Shown here: positions 1-10,671 of the stretch, piece by piece | Layout of the letters: the number at the start of each line of letters is the position of its first letter | Position numbering within the stretch: the first letter of the stretch is position 1 | NCBI GenBank assembly: GCA_037349315.1 | Contig: JBAIAC010000008.1 | Coordinates: forward strand, 123,750,001-123,814,000 | Reading direction: 5' to 3' | DNA: 64,000 bases | Source: Chelydra serpentina | Lineage: Eukaryota; Chordata; Testudines; Chelydridae | Made by a program: the position numbers and the translations under genes | Notes under the pieces: generated by a model | Told to the model about the DNA's origin: nothing | Databases searched by the model: none | The model's input: only the letters and a program-made list of their open reading frames with translations

Positions 1-119
1 TGTAGAAAACGAATCACAATTACATGACAGGTTTCAGTGTAGTAGCCGTGTTAGTCTGTGTCAGCAAAAAGAAAACAAGAAAAATACCTGTGGCACCTTA
101 GAGACTAACAAATTTATTT

Positions 120-162
120 CAGCATAAGCTTTCGTGGGTTAAGAACCCACTTCATCGGATGC
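120..162 (-). ncRNA. Hammerhead-ribozyme-like core, left arm
   Basis: This is the minus-strand counterpart of the core at 521-563, with GAAA complementary to 130-133 and CCGATGA complementary to 152-158. Stem II is intact. It shows the same U4 to C change and the same non-cleavable G as the other arm. Confidence 0.5.
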
Positions 163-520
163 ATGGAATGGAACATACAGTGAACAGATATTTATACATT
201 CAAAGAAACATGAGAAGGTGGAAGTGTCTATACCAATGTTAAGAGGCTAATTAATTGAAAGGAACTGTTATCAGTAGAAACTTTTGAAGTGATAATCAAC
301 AGGGGCCATTACAGACAGTTGACACAAAGGTGTTAAGGGGGGAAATAAATTCAATTGACGTAATGACCGAGCCATCCATGGTCAATATTATCACTTCAAA
401 GGTTTCTACTGATAACAGTTCCTTTCAATTAATTAGCCTCTTAACATTGGTATAGACACTTCCACATTCTCATGTTTCTTTGAATGTATAAATATCTGTT
501 CACTGTATGTTCCATTCCAT

Positions 521-563
521 GCATCCGATGAAGTGGGTTCTTAACCCACGAAAGCTTATGCTG
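521..563 (+). ncRNA. Hammerhead-ribozyme-like core, right arm
   Basis: The motif order is CCGATGA at 525-531 (consensus CUGANGA), a stem-loop with GTGGG/CCCAC, GAAA at 550-553, a minimal stem III GC-TTAT-GC, then T562. The base at the predicted cleavage position is G563, which is not normally cleaved, and the conserved U4 is C. No clear stem I is visible. The copy is therefore probably inactive. The antisense twin lies at 120-162 in the other arm. Confidence 0.5.
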
Positions 564-626
564 AAATAAATTTGTTAGTCTCTAAGGTGCCACAGGTATT
601 TTTCTTGTTTTCTAATTACATGACAG

Positions 627-849
627 TGGTGAATATGGAGTTCCAGGATGCTACTTTGAGGTACAGAGTGTCACAGTGATAAAATTGCAAGAGTTAGCAA
701 TGTTGATTCATAGACTGATAGATTATAAGTCCAGAAGAAAACATTGTAATCATCTAGCTTGACTTGTATAACACAGGCGATAGGACTTCCCTGAATTGAT
801 TGCTGTTTGAACTAGAGTGTCTCTTTTAGAAAAAAAACATACAATTTTG
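627..849. other. No recognisable feature
   Basis: AT-rich sequence between two repeats; I see no coding, RNA or repeat signal in it. Confidence 0.5.
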
Positions 850-1115
850 ATTTAAAAATTCCCAGTGACTGAGAATCCATCAAAACCTTTGGTAAATTAT
901 TCCAGTGATTAATTACCCTCACTGTTAAACGTGTTTCTAGTCTGAATTGGTTTAATTTCAACTTCAAGCCACTGGGTCTTGTTCTACCTTTTTCAGCTAT
1001 TCTGAAAAGCCCTCTATTCTCAAATTTCTGTTTCCTTTGTATCTACTTTGATCAAGGCACCCTTCAACCTTCTCTTTCTTAAGCTTTTTTAAGCTGAGAT
1101 GACTAATAATTGGGC
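850..1115 (-). mobile_element. Decayed CR1/L3-like LINE fragment, antisense
   Basis: The phrases 'ccagtgattaattaccctcactgt', 'tttctagtctgaattggttt' and 'caaggcacccttcaaccttctctttc' are typical of the antisense 3' half of old CR1/L3 LINEs in amniotes, by recall. No reading frame survives. The boundaries are approximate. Confidence 0.6.
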
Positions 1116-1904
1116 CTATCAATTTACTTTAATTGTGAGCTCAGCTCTAAAAAGTATGAGAAAGTTCACAAAACATCACTAACTATAATAACACATGTTG
1201 ATGGGAAAAGACATAAAAAGGAGACAAAAAGACTGAATTAGTCTAAACACAAAGGCTTCTGATATAATTCAAAGACTGTGTTAAGATCTTGCTTAGTAAA
1301 CACAAAATATGGATCTGGAAATCAGTGAACCAAAATAGGTGTGTCGCCAACTAGGCATAATTGATGGACAAAATAATGAGGGGATGGGCTATTCCACTCA
1401 CTATGCTCTTTGTGGGTCCTTAAAGAAAGAGACTTTGGAGGGGGAAAGAAAAAAGAACAGGATGGAGGCTACTGGAGTGAGCTTCACCAACATCACTGCC
1501 ATCCCCACCAGTTCTTAGTCCTCCTGATCCTGAGGAACGTCCTGACCAGAGCAGGCCAGAGACAGGGATCCAGCTGACATCACCACTCCTACCCAAATAC
1601 CACCTGAGATGAAATGGGATCAGACTTTAACAACAATGGCTCCAGCTCATCATGACTAACTTCTTCTCTTTTCCCCAAAAGGACAGTTATTGCTGTCTTT
1701 GATACCATCTAAGAAACTGTCAAAAAAATCGAACTGTTTTTCCTTCTTTTCTTTATCTTTTATAAAAAGGATGTTTAATGAGGTGTGTGTCATGGTACTA
1801 AGCATGCTGAGGTCTCTTAAGGTCTGGGGTTTGGTATACACTGTTAAATGTCAGACAGTGACTGGGTTATGTTAAAATCTTTGGCCCATATATTCCATTT
1901 AATC
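1116..1904. other. Unassigned sequence
   Basis: No gene is visible. The part from 1370 to 1660 (purine-rich lead, then Ser/Pro-like C-rich text) resembles sequence I have seen repeated in turtle genomes, but I cannot name the element. Confidence 0.35.
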
Positions 1905-2365
1905 CAGTGATCTCCAAACTTTTTACACATAAGATCACTTTTTGAATTTAAGTGTAACCCAGGTTCTACCCCGCCCCTTCACTGAAGCCCCGCCCCACTC
2001 ACTCCATCTGCCCCTCCCTCCATCGCTCGCTCTCCCCCACCCTCACTCACTTTCACCAGATTGGGGCAGGGTTTGGGGAGGGGGGATGGGCTCTGGGCTG
2101 GGGCCGAGGGTTTCAGAATGTGGGAGGGGGCTCTGGGCTGAGCCTGGGGCAGGGGGTTGGGGTGCAGGGTGCAGGCTCTGGGAGGGAGTTTGGGTGCAGG
2201 AGGAGGCTCTGGGCTGGGTAGAGTGTTGGGGTGCAGGAGGGGGTATGGGGTGCTGGCTCCAGGAAGTGGGGGCAGGGCTACGGCAGGGAGTATGGGGTGC
2301 AGGAGGAGGTATGGGATGCTGGCTCTGGGAGGGGGCTCAGGGCTAGGGGTTGGGGTGTGGTGCCA
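1905..2365 (-). mobile_element. Truncated hAT-like element with GC-rich interior
   Basis: The left end reads CAGTGATCTCCAAACTTTTT followed by 'aagatcactttttgaattt'. That is the reverse complement of the right end of the complete element at 5499-6379, so the two are the same family in opposite orientation. The interior is made of degenerate G-rich tandem motifs (gggctctgggct, gggtgcagg). The other terminus is missing, and the copy fades out near 2365. Confidence 0.7.
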
Positions 2366-2385
2366 AGCAATCCAAATCCCTCTGT

Positions 2386-3760
2386 ATCAGTGACCTGCCC
2401 TCTTCATTGTTTACCACTCCCTCAATCTTTATGTCATCTGCTTTCCTTGGCACGTTAGCCTTTTTCTAGTCCCCTGGAACTTTCCCAGTCTTCCAAGACT
2501 TACTGAAAATCAACATTAATAGTCCACAGAACTCTTGATCAGCTCTTTTAAAACTCTAATGTCTAGCTTTAGTAACTGGTGTTTAGCATCATCCTTAGTT
2601 ACTGTTGGAATGGATAGGAACGATATGGCTACATCATCTGGCTTTTTCCCAAATACAGAACAGAAATATTTATTGAACACTTCTGCCTTGTCTGAATTAT
2701 TATTGACAGTTCTACCATTTCCATCTTGTAATGGATCAAATCCATTTGTTAGGATTCCTTTTGTTCCTGATATACTTTAAAAACTCCTGATTTCCCTTAA
2801 CTCTCCTTAAGTCTTTTTACTTCCTTAATCAATTTTCTACAATTCCTGTGTTATATTTGTTACTATCAACTTCTCCTTTCTTCTAATATTTTTGCATTTT
2901 TATAGCTGCTTTTACTTCCCCTCTAAGCCAGGCTGGTTTATTAACCAATCTGGCCTTCTTTCTCAGTTGTGGCTTTTGGGATATATGGTAAAATGTTCTT
3001 AATAAGTACCCAGTTATTGTTTGCATTTTTCTGTTTACATTCTTTCTCCCAACTGATTTGACTTGTAATTGATTTCAGGTTTTGGAATTTTGAATAATTA
3101 TATATGACAATTTCCTAACTCATAGTTAGGACAATTTCCTAAATTATATATAAAATTGATTTGGATTTTATTCGATTTGCACATAACAAACATAATCAAA
3201 TCACTTGTACCTAAGCTACCTCTAATTTTTAGTTCTGTGACCAGTTCCTCTTTATCTGTCAAGATTAGGTGTAATATAAAATCCAACTGTGTTAGATGTA
3301 ACCGTTTTTGAGTTAGGAAATTGTCATATATAATTGTTCAAAAGTCCAAAGTTTTTTTAATACTGGCAGCATGAGACTTCCACCTTAGGTCACTCAAGGT
3401 GAAGTCACCTTTTGAATGTGAGCATGTGTGAGAGAGATTTGGTGGTCTGTAGAAGACACCAACTAGTTCCCCATCTTGTGCTTTATCTATTAGAACATTT
3501 ATCTATCCGCATTCAAGAACATTTGCTTCTGAGTTGTCGGTGATAAGTAGTCATTTTTTTTGGACATACCCTTTCTCCTTTTCTCCACTCCTTCCAAAAT
3601 AGATTTAACCCATTGCTTTTTAACATTCTAGTCATGCCAATCTTCCCATCAGGTTCCAGTAATACCAGCTAGATAAAATTTATGCTCACAACTGAGCAAT
3701 TCCGGTTCCTCTTGTTTATTATCAAGGCTACTAACATTGGTGAATAAGCAATAAAGAATT
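2386..3760 (-). mobile_element. Old CR1/L3-like LINE body, antisense
   Basis: Phrases such as 'tctaagccaggctggttta', 'ctgtgaccagttcctctttatc' and 'cactcaaggtgaagtcacc' match the antisense endonuclease/linker region of CR1-type LINEs as I recall it. Reading frames are broken throughout. The left end abuts the hAT remnant, and the right end, somewhere near 3760, is uncertain. Confidence 0.6.
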
Positions 3761-4245
3761 TCTTCTCTTCATGACCTTTGGTGTCACAGCTAATGTAGTA
3801 CTAACTTTAGATATGCTGCCACGGAAAACAGGATAGGGTGTACTACAGCACTCTAGGTACCAGCCATAGGGTCTACTCCCATTGACATAAATGGTAAAAT
3901 TCACTTTCAGGCAGATCCTCAACAACCATCAAAGAATGCTCAGCACAACTGATGGGGTAGAACAAACATGGATTTAAGACAACTTTTCACTCCCCCAATC
4001 TTGGGGCTGGGCTCGGCTGGACTGGACCAGCCTTGGACATAGAGTAAAGTGGCCTTTTTATGGCAGCTGCCAGGTGCTCTGCTGAGGAACTGGGTAGGTG
4101 AACGAGCTTGCAGGAAATCAAGCAGAGTTCCATCAGAGTCAATGGATTTTCAATTTCCACAAATCGGCAAATTCTGATACAAATATTTCGTTAACATTTT
4201 TCTGACTAGCTCTGTTGTCTAACCCACTTTGTGAACTACTGCATC
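3761..4245. other. No recognisable feature
   Basis: Mixed sequence with no coding or RNA signal; part of it may be the tail of the LINE to its left. Confidence 0.4.
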
Positions 4246-4253
4246 TTCTAATG

Positions 4254-4385
4254 CATTGGTTTTCAACATATGCTCTGTGGACCTCTGGGGGGTCCGCAGA
4301 CTATGTCTAAAATTTCCAGCGGGGTCTGCACCTCCATTCAAAATTTTGTTGGGGTCCGCAAATGAAAAAAGGTTAAGAACTACTG
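4254..4385. mobile_element. hAT MITE with perfect 8-bp target duplication
   Basis: The 132-bp element is flanked by TTCTAATG at 4246-4253 and 4386-4393. Its ends are inverted (CATTGGTTTTCAAC and GTTAAGAACTACTG), the usual CAGTGGTTCTCAAC-type hAT terminus with mutations. It is non-autonomous. Confidence 0.9.
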
Positions 4386-4455
4386 TTCTAATGGGATGAA
4401 CCTGGGTGTTGCTTATAATATTGACAAGTAAAAATTATTGATTGATTGATTTTTA

Positions 4456-4994
4456 GGGCTGTCAAGGAATCAAAAAAATTAATTGTGATTAATCGCACGA
4501 TTAATCACACTCTTAAGCAATAATAGAATACCATTTATTTAAATATTTTTGGATGTTTTCTACAGTTTCAAATATATTGATTTCAACTACAGAACAGAAT
4601 ACAAAGTGTACAGTGCTCACTTTATATTTATTTTTTATTACAAATATTTTCACAGTAAAAAACAAAAGAAATATATTCATCTAATACAAGTACTGTAGTG
4701 CAAACTCTTTATCATGAAAGTTGAACTTATTAATGTAGAATTATGTACAAAAAAAACTGCATTCAAAAATAAAACAATGTGAAACTTTAGAACCTACAAG
4801 TCCAATTATATAAAGTGAGCACTGTACACTTTGTATTCTGTGTTGTAATAGAAATCAATATATTTGAAAATATAGAAAAACACCCAAAATATATAATACA
4901 TTTCAATTTATATTCTATTGTTTAACAGTGTGATTAATTGCGATTCATTTTTTTGAGTTAATCGCGTGAGTTAACTGCAACTAATCGACAGCCC
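4456..4994. mobile_element. Mariner-like fold-back MITE (GGGCTGTC ends)
   Basis: Inverted ends GGGCTGTC/GACAGCCC are flanked by TA on both sides, as for Tc1/mariner insertions. The subterminal region is made of AATTAATCG/CGATTAAT motifs. An internal inverted pair lies at about 4606-4627 (AAGTGTACAGTGCTCACTTT) and 4815-4835. It belongs to a family common in turtle genomes by recall and has no coding capacity. Confidence 0.75.
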
Positions 4995-5099
4995 TATTTA
5001 TTTTAAATCGTTTTAAACCCCCCTAATTCTTCCAGACATACGGAAACGGCCCAATTTTCTGACAGTATTCCACTGCCTGAGGCATGGGCTCTTACATTG

Positions 5100-5281
5100 G
5101 GGGGAGGAATAGCTCAGTGGTATGAGCATTGGCCTGCTAAACCCTGGGTTGTGAGTTCAATCCTTGAGGGGGCCGTTTAGGGATCTGGGGCAAAAAATCT
5201 GTCAGGACAGTAATTGTTCCTGCTAGTGAAGACAGGGGACTGGACTCGATGACCTTTCAAGGTCTTTCCTCTTCTAGGAGA
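5100..5281 (+). mobile_element. Turtle tRNA-derived SINE
   Basis: A tRNA-like head carries an A box (TAGCTCAGTGGT, 5110-5121) and a B box (GAGTTCAATCC, 5153-5163). The tRNA-unrelated body includes 'ggactggactcgatgacc' and 'caaggtc'. The layout matches the well-known turtle tRNA-Lys-type SINE. It is not a functional tRNA gene because the acceptor stem does not close. Confidence 0.88.
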
Positions 5282-5498
5282 TAGTATATTACAAAGTTTG
5301 TTGTGAATAGCCAACCAAGCACTCCCTTTGGATCACCTCTACTTAGTGCTGTAGAATATATAGGGTATACATAACTCACACTGTTTAATATACACATAGC
5401 TAAATAAAAGGATAGCATATTTTAAAATTCCTTATGGGAAATAAGCAGTTGTAGTGAGAATAAGACAGTTTTATTTTTTGCATTGTATTGCTCTAAAC

Positions 5499-6379
5499 CA
5501 GTGGGCACCAACGGGTCAATCGTGATCGACTGGTTGATCCTAGAGGATCTCCCAGTTGATCGCAATCTCCAGTGGTGCAGTGTGGCTGCCGCTAAGGCAG
5601 ATTCCCTGTTTAACCCGGCCCCACACCGCTCCTGGAAGTGGCCAGCGCAGCCCCGGGGGCAAGGAAGTCAGGGTCTCCCTTTGTGCGCTGCTCCTGCCTG
5701 CAAGCACCACCCCCGCAGCTCCCAATGGCTGAGAGAGCTGTAGGGGTGGTGCTTGCAGAGAGGGGCAGCACACAGACCCACGTGCTCCCTGCCCCCCCAC
5801 CACCAGGGGCTGCAGGGGCGCGTTGGCCCCTTCTGGGAGCAGTGTGGGGCCGGGGTAGGCAGGGAGCCTGCCTTAGCCTCGCTCCACCAGCTGCCAACCA
5901 GGAGCCGCCAGAGGTAAGTGCTGCCCAGCGTGAGGCCACACCCCAACTCCCATCCCTGAGCCCCATCCCTGAGCCAGTACCCCCATACCTCCTCCTGCAC
6001 CCTGAACCCCTCCCTGCACCCCAAGCCCCACCCCGAGCCCCCTCCTGGAGCCAGTACCCTGTACCCCCTCCTGCACCCCAACATTCTGCCCCAGCCCGGA
6101 GCCCCCTCCTAAACCCAAACTCCCTGCCCCAGGCTCAGCCCAGAGCCCCCTACCACCCTGTGAACCCCTCGGCCCCAGCCCAGAGCCCGCACCCCCTCCC
6201 GAACGCCAACCCCCTACCCCAGCCCAGTGAAAGTGAGTGAGGGTGGGGGAGAGCAAGCAACGGAGAGAGGAGGGGGATGGAGTGAATGAGGCAGGGCTTT
6301 GGGGAAGGGGCGGGGGAGATCCTGGGTTGCCCTTAGATTCAAAAAGTGATCTTGGGTGTAAAAAGATTGGAGACTACTG
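5499..6379 (+). mobile_element. Complete hAT element with GC-rich interior
   Basis: The 881-bp element is flanked by the 8-bp duplication CTCTAAAC at 5491-5498 and 6380-6387. Its termini are CAGTGGGCACC... and ...GGAGACTACTG. The interior (about 5590-6330) is a CpG- and C-rich field of degenerate repeats that gives long but meaningless reading frames. It sits just upstream of SHISAL1 coding exon 1. Confidence 0.9.
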
Positions 6380-6519
6380 CTCTAAACCATTTTCTCTGTT
6401 GCAAAGCCATGTTGCAAGTACGATTTAAGCAGATAAACGTGAGATGATATTGACACCTAACTATGATATTGCATCTTATTAAACAGGTAATTCTCTAATG
6501 GATCAATGAAAACAAAAGG

Positions 6520-6586
6520 ATGACAAGTTGTGGTCAACAGTCCTTGAATGTGCTGATGGTTGTGTTCTTATTGCTCTTGTCAGCAG
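6520..6586 (+). CDS. SHISAL1: SHISAL1 coding exon 1: start codon and signal peptide
   Basis: This exon encodes residues 1-22 of shisa-like 1, a small type I membrane protein of the Shisa family. The peptide begins MTSCGQQSLNVL and continues as a Leu/Val-rich hydrophobic run ending in LLSA, which is a signal peptide; its first 12 residues match human SHISAL1 as I recall it. The ATG has A at -3, a good initiation context. The exon ends after the first base of codon 23 at a donor reading G|GTAATG (phase 1), which joins in frame to the acceptor at 16198-16199. A possible upstream acceptor AG lies at 6485-6486, so the exon may begin near 6487 with a short 5' UTR. It is too short to be found as an open reading frame alone; the identification rests on the match and on the splice phase. 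Confidence 0.9.
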
Positions 6587-7378
6587 GTAATGTTTCTTCC
6601 AGAAATTTATTTTTATGTGAGCTGGGCGAGGGGATGAATGGGTTAAAACATCATAAAATCCAAGTGCCTACAAAACTAACGGTACCATAGATAACACTAA
6701 GAGTTGAAACAAAAGCATTGTGCAATGTAAACTTAGCTGTGCATTTAGTGACTGGAAACTAAAACAAGAAGAGCAATACTATTTCATTTAGGAAAGTAAC
6801 TCTAATGGGACACAGACAAGATACGCAGACTCAACATTTGACACTCAACTTTAATAATAATTTTCTTTACTATTTTAATTCTGAATAGGCTATCAGCTCC
6901 TTAAAATGAGGGATTCAGCACCATATAAATCAAACAATTCTGCCAAATGATCCACCTTCTACAGACCTAGGAAGCAAGGTTGTATCATGTGTCTGTGTGT
7001 ACGGATCATGTTATCCTCACACTCTACCTGTTCATATTCTTCTGCTGCTATAGTTAAGTTTACAAAAGAGTTCCAGTTAGAAGAAGTACTTTTCACAGGC
7101 TCATAACTTTCAGAAACTCACCAGTTTTCTGAAATTTTCCATGTTTGTAATTCTGTCTGAAGGTGATTTACTCTAGGGAAGTTTAAGCAGAATCCCATCA
7201 ATTTTTTTCCTAGTTCCATGAGGGAGTAAAATGACATCCATTCCATTTTAAAATACTCTAATTGCACTTTTGTCATGAGGAATACAGCAAATACATTTGA
7301 AACTTGGAATGGATTGACTGAGGATGAATAATAACAACTAGCTCTTATATAATGATTTTCATTCATATTTCTTAATGT

Positions 7379-7490
7379 GCTTTATGAAGTTAGATGAGCA
7401 TTATTATCCCTATTTTAGAGATGGAGAAACTGAGGCACAAAGAGGTTGAGTGGCCTACTCAAGTTTACCAAGATAGTAGCAGAGTCAAAT
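7379..7490 (+). mobile_element. MIR-like SINE core remnant
   Basis: The sequence around 'attattatccctattttag', 'agatggagaaactgaggcac' and 'aaagaggttgagtggcctac' is the conserved core of MIR-type SINEs, heavily mutated. The ends are not defined. Confidence 0.7.
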
Positions 7491-7647
7491 AAATAATCTA
7501 AAGGCAGGAAGTGTGATCAAAATAGGGTTGAATTTAGAACCTTTACTCTGCGGATTGTTCAGGCATGCTGATAACCTTTAATTACATGATCATAAGTTAT
7601 CCCAAATACACGTGTCATCATCTATCTCAGAAACAGCATGTCGTCAT

Positions 7648-7810
7648 CAATGTTCCCTCTAATTTTTGACAGGCCGTTTGTGCAAAAAATTTCTTCTATG
7701 CAAATTGTTGTGCTTCTCTGCAAATGTTTTTGCGCGCAGTGTTTCGCCCTGTGCGCGGAGTTTAGGATCTGTGTGTGCGCGCACACGCGCACAGCTTAGA
7801 GGGAACAGTG
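7648..7810. mobile_element. hAT MITE (GTTCCCTCTAA ends)
   Basis: Inverted termini GTTCCCTCTAA and TTAGAGGGAAC enclose 163 bp. The flanks GTCGTCAT and GTCATCAT agree at 7 of 8 positions, fitting an 8-bp hAT duplication. The interior holds an alternating GTGCGCGC tract. Confidence 0.8.
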
Positions 7811-7924
7811 GTCATCATATTAATAAAGACTATTTCATATGCATATGCACAGGGGATAGAGTTAAGTTTGTACCATCAGCCATAATGTTCATATTCACTG
7901 GCTTTTGAGAATTTTACTTTGGTT

Positions 7925-7999
7925 CAGCTTTGTTTTGGTTTGAGGATAGATATTTATATGTGTCACAGAAACATCTATCCTCAAACCAAAACAAAGCTG
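7925..7999. repeat. Perfect 27-bp-arm hairpin
   Basis: Arms at 7925-7951 and 7973-7999 are exact reverse complements around a 21-base loop. The stem begins CAGCTTTGTTTTGG. It may be a very short fold-back MITE or a microRNA-like hairpin; the sequence alone does not decide. Confidence 0.9.
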
Positions 8000-8372
8000 T
8001 TAGGTCTGAATGTAATATGTTTAGGCTTTCCAGCCCTGACACTGTCTCTTTGGGGGGAGGGGAAATGCTGTCTGTAAAGAAAAATGTCTTTGATTTGATC
8101 CTGTTTACATAGGACTTCTGCATATTATATAAATCATTGATAAATACCAGGCACTATTGTAGCATTTTATTTTATTTGTTTATGCATGCGTACCTTATCC
8201 TGTCATAGATCCTTTATAATGTTTTTGACATTTCTCATTAGCACATAGGGTGCATGATGCTATGCTGCAGGATAGGTGTTTAAAATGATAATGGCAGCTT
8301 TAATTTATGTACCCCAGGTAGGATTGTCAAAAGCATTCAGTGCCAGCCTAACTCTTTGCCTACTGAAGTCGG

Positions 8373-8493
8373 TAGGGTGATCAGACAGCAAATGTGAAAA
8401 ATCGGGACAGAGGGTGGGGGGTACTGGAGCCTATATAAGAAAAAGACCCAAAAATCGGGACTGTCCCTATAATCGGGACTTCTGGTCACCCTA
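8373..8493. mobile_element. MITE with TAGGGTGAYCAGA ends, copy 1
   Basis: Inverted ends TAGGGTGATCAGA and TCTGGTCACCCTA enclose a short interior carrying 'atcgggac' motifs on both sides. The flanks GAAGTCGG and GAAGTCAG match at 7 of 8 bases, which points to the hAT superfamily. Relatives lie at 46479 and 54839. Confidence 0.85.
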
Positions 8494-9446
8494 GAAGTCA
8501 GTGAGAGTTTTACATTGGGAATGGTATTAACCAGTGCCAAATACCTTTGAAAATTCTATCCCCAGCCTTTTCAAAGCATTAACACAATTGAGAGTGTTTT
8601 CTTGGCCTCCTTTCACATAAATGGCAAGTTTCCTAAAACAATGGAGGCATGTTAATTTTGTAGCAGCATCACAGTAACAAAGGTCCATAGTAACTTTGTT
8701 GATAACCATAGTAATTACATGGTAACTTGATATTTGGTCTTTTGGCCTCGAGATGAAAGCCTTGGCATGGTAACTTGTATTTATCTATGAAATCAACTCA
8801 GATATATGTACAATGTATGGCCTGTATGCCCCAGATTCTGTAAAGGGAGACTACTGGCTTTGCATAATTTAAATGAAAGAATTACAGGATGCTGCTTTTT
8901 ACTGCAATTATATTAATTTCATACTTGAAGAGAAATGAAGACCTAATAGAAAGATTTCTAAGTAAGATGGTGCCTTATTTCAAGCACCATGATCTATTAA
9001 AAAGTAGAATTGGAAAGTATAAAAACAAGGATATTTGAAGATCATAGCTAATAATCATTAAGAGCATAGTTTCTGATCTCAACCACAAGGCACGGATAAC
9101 AAAGCCTGGGATGACAATGAACTGATAAGTCCCACATGTACAGTGCAGCACTTTTGGGGACATTGTTTTGGAGAGCCAGGCAGGGAAGCAGCAAGAGAGG
9201 GGTAGAGGAACAGCTGGGTAGTTCAGATAAGATGATGGGGTTGGTAGAAGAACCAGAATAGTATAGATTTACATTGAGCAGCTTCAGTCTTGTTGGCTGG
9301 CCTAGAAAAGGAGATGCAGCTCCCTGCCAGCAGGCAGAAAGGTGTCTGAGTAGGTGGAAATAGGAATGAAAAGGAGGGCCTACGGTGAAGACAGGCAGGC
9401 TAGAGCTCTGTTAGAAAAGGTGGTAGCTGATTAGGAATGTTGCAAC

Positions 9447-9790
9447 TAGGGCTGGTCAGGAATTTTTTAACAAACATTTTTTTGGTCAGAAAATGCCAGT
9501 TTGTCAAAATTGAAACTTTTTGCTGAAACATAATGGTTTTGATGAAACAAAAGGTTTCTCAGCTCCAGGATGGAAGAGAGTGACCCACCCCAGAATAGCC
9601 AATAGCCCACTGCTTAGAGCACTCTCCCAGGGCCCAGGTTGAAGGCTTTGCTCTGCATTACTTGGCCTAGTAGTTAGCCCAGTAGTCAGGCAGAGCAGGG
9701 CCTTGAACCTGGTTTTCCCATATCCCAGGTGAGTGTCCTAATGGGAGATGATGAGTCATCCCTGAACTAGAGCCTGATTAAGCCACACAG
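9447..9790. repeat. Composite repeat: A/T-rich 'ggctggtc' unit followed by tRNA-like SINE sequence
   Basis: The first 110 bases (aaaatt/aattttt-rich, starting at 'agggctggtcagg') belong to a dispersed family also seen near 14040, 19960, 28600, 31620, 40330, 52585 and 54100. The second part has tRNA-like boxes, 'tagcccactgcttag' and an antisense B box 'cttgaacc'. No coding capacity is seen. Confidence 0.5.
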
Positions 9791-10640
9791 GGTGAAGAAT
9801 CATTCCTGTGCTAGGCTCCAGCCAATCCACAAGCCCAGGGCCTGTCTGGTGACTCTCAGGGCGGGTATACAAGTCTCAAAGGAGAAACAGTAGATCAGTT
9901 TGCTCAATGTCACTTCATGGCTTGGGACTCGTCCCTGCCTGATAGTGCTAACAGACTCCATAAGCCTTAGCCTGCTCCAGCCTAGCTCTTGCTCCAACCC
10001 TGTTCTGATTCTTGATTCCAGCTCTGATTTCCTGGCTCCGACCACTAGGCCCAACTGCCACAGCTCTGATCATCCCCAACATGGTTTCTGACACTCAAGC
10101 ACTGGGCTAGTGGCTCTTTGGAGGGGGGACTCTCATGTTATTTTTATGAAAATTTTGGAAAGGTCTTGGTTTCATTCTGATGTGGAATGAAAACAAATTT
10201 AGAAACCTTGACATTTTTCACTAACATAGAATTCGTGTAGGCCAACTCTTGGTAACCCTTTGACCAAAATGATTGAACTGGGACTACTAGGACTGTGATG
10301 GAGAGCAAGATGATCCAAAATGGTAGGACTTGTTGGTACTCACTAGTTTGATGTGGCTGTACAAACAATTCACAATAAAGGGAGCCATGCATGCATGCTA
10401 CAAAGAATATCTGCCCTGTCCACTTTAACTCCTAAGCATATCGTTTGATTTAATTCAACTGACTGATGCTTTAGTTACAAAGTAATGGGTTGAAACTCAT
10501 TGATGAAGTTAGGGATGGTAGTGAATTTCATATTAACATACAAAACTTGGCAATTTTTTTGCACTGCACAGTCATTTTCTTTTATACTTGAAAGGGGTCA
10601 TGTCTATGTTTAAACAATCACAGGATATCAAGTGAATGGT

Positions 10641-10671
10641 GTGACGGTGTTCCCCTGGGGAACACCGTCAC
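10641..10671. repeat. Perfect 15-bp-arm palindrome
   Basis: GTGACGGTGTTCCCC is followed by one T and its exact reverse complement. It looks like two transposon ends joined almost directly, or a minimal fold-back unit. Confidence 0.9.

Larger units (their letters stand above)
31..613. repeat. 0.58-kb inverted-repeat element with hammerhead-like cores, probably a Penelope terminal repeat
   Basis: Two near-identical arms (about 75-296 and 388-612) are inverted around a spacer of roughly 90 bp. The insert is flanked by a 13-bp direct repeat AATTACATGACAG (18-30 and 614-626). A long target duplication of this size suggests insertion by a retroelement and not cut-and-paste. Each arm contains CCGATGA, a five-pair stem (GTGGG/CCCAC), GAAA and GCTTATGC, which is the order of a type I hammerhead ribozyme core. 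Elements with this sequence are abundant in turtles as I recall, and I associate them with the terminal repeats of Penelope-like elements; that link is inference. Confidence 0.75.

Noticed and set aside
5100..5175. A possible tRNA gene
   Set aside because: A and B boxes are present, but the acceptor and anticodon stems do not close and the sequence continues into a SINE body.
5638..6256. A 200-codon Pro-rich frame upstream of SHISAL1
   Set aside because: It lies within the hAT at 5499-6379 and encodes degenerate repeats of the C-rich tract only.
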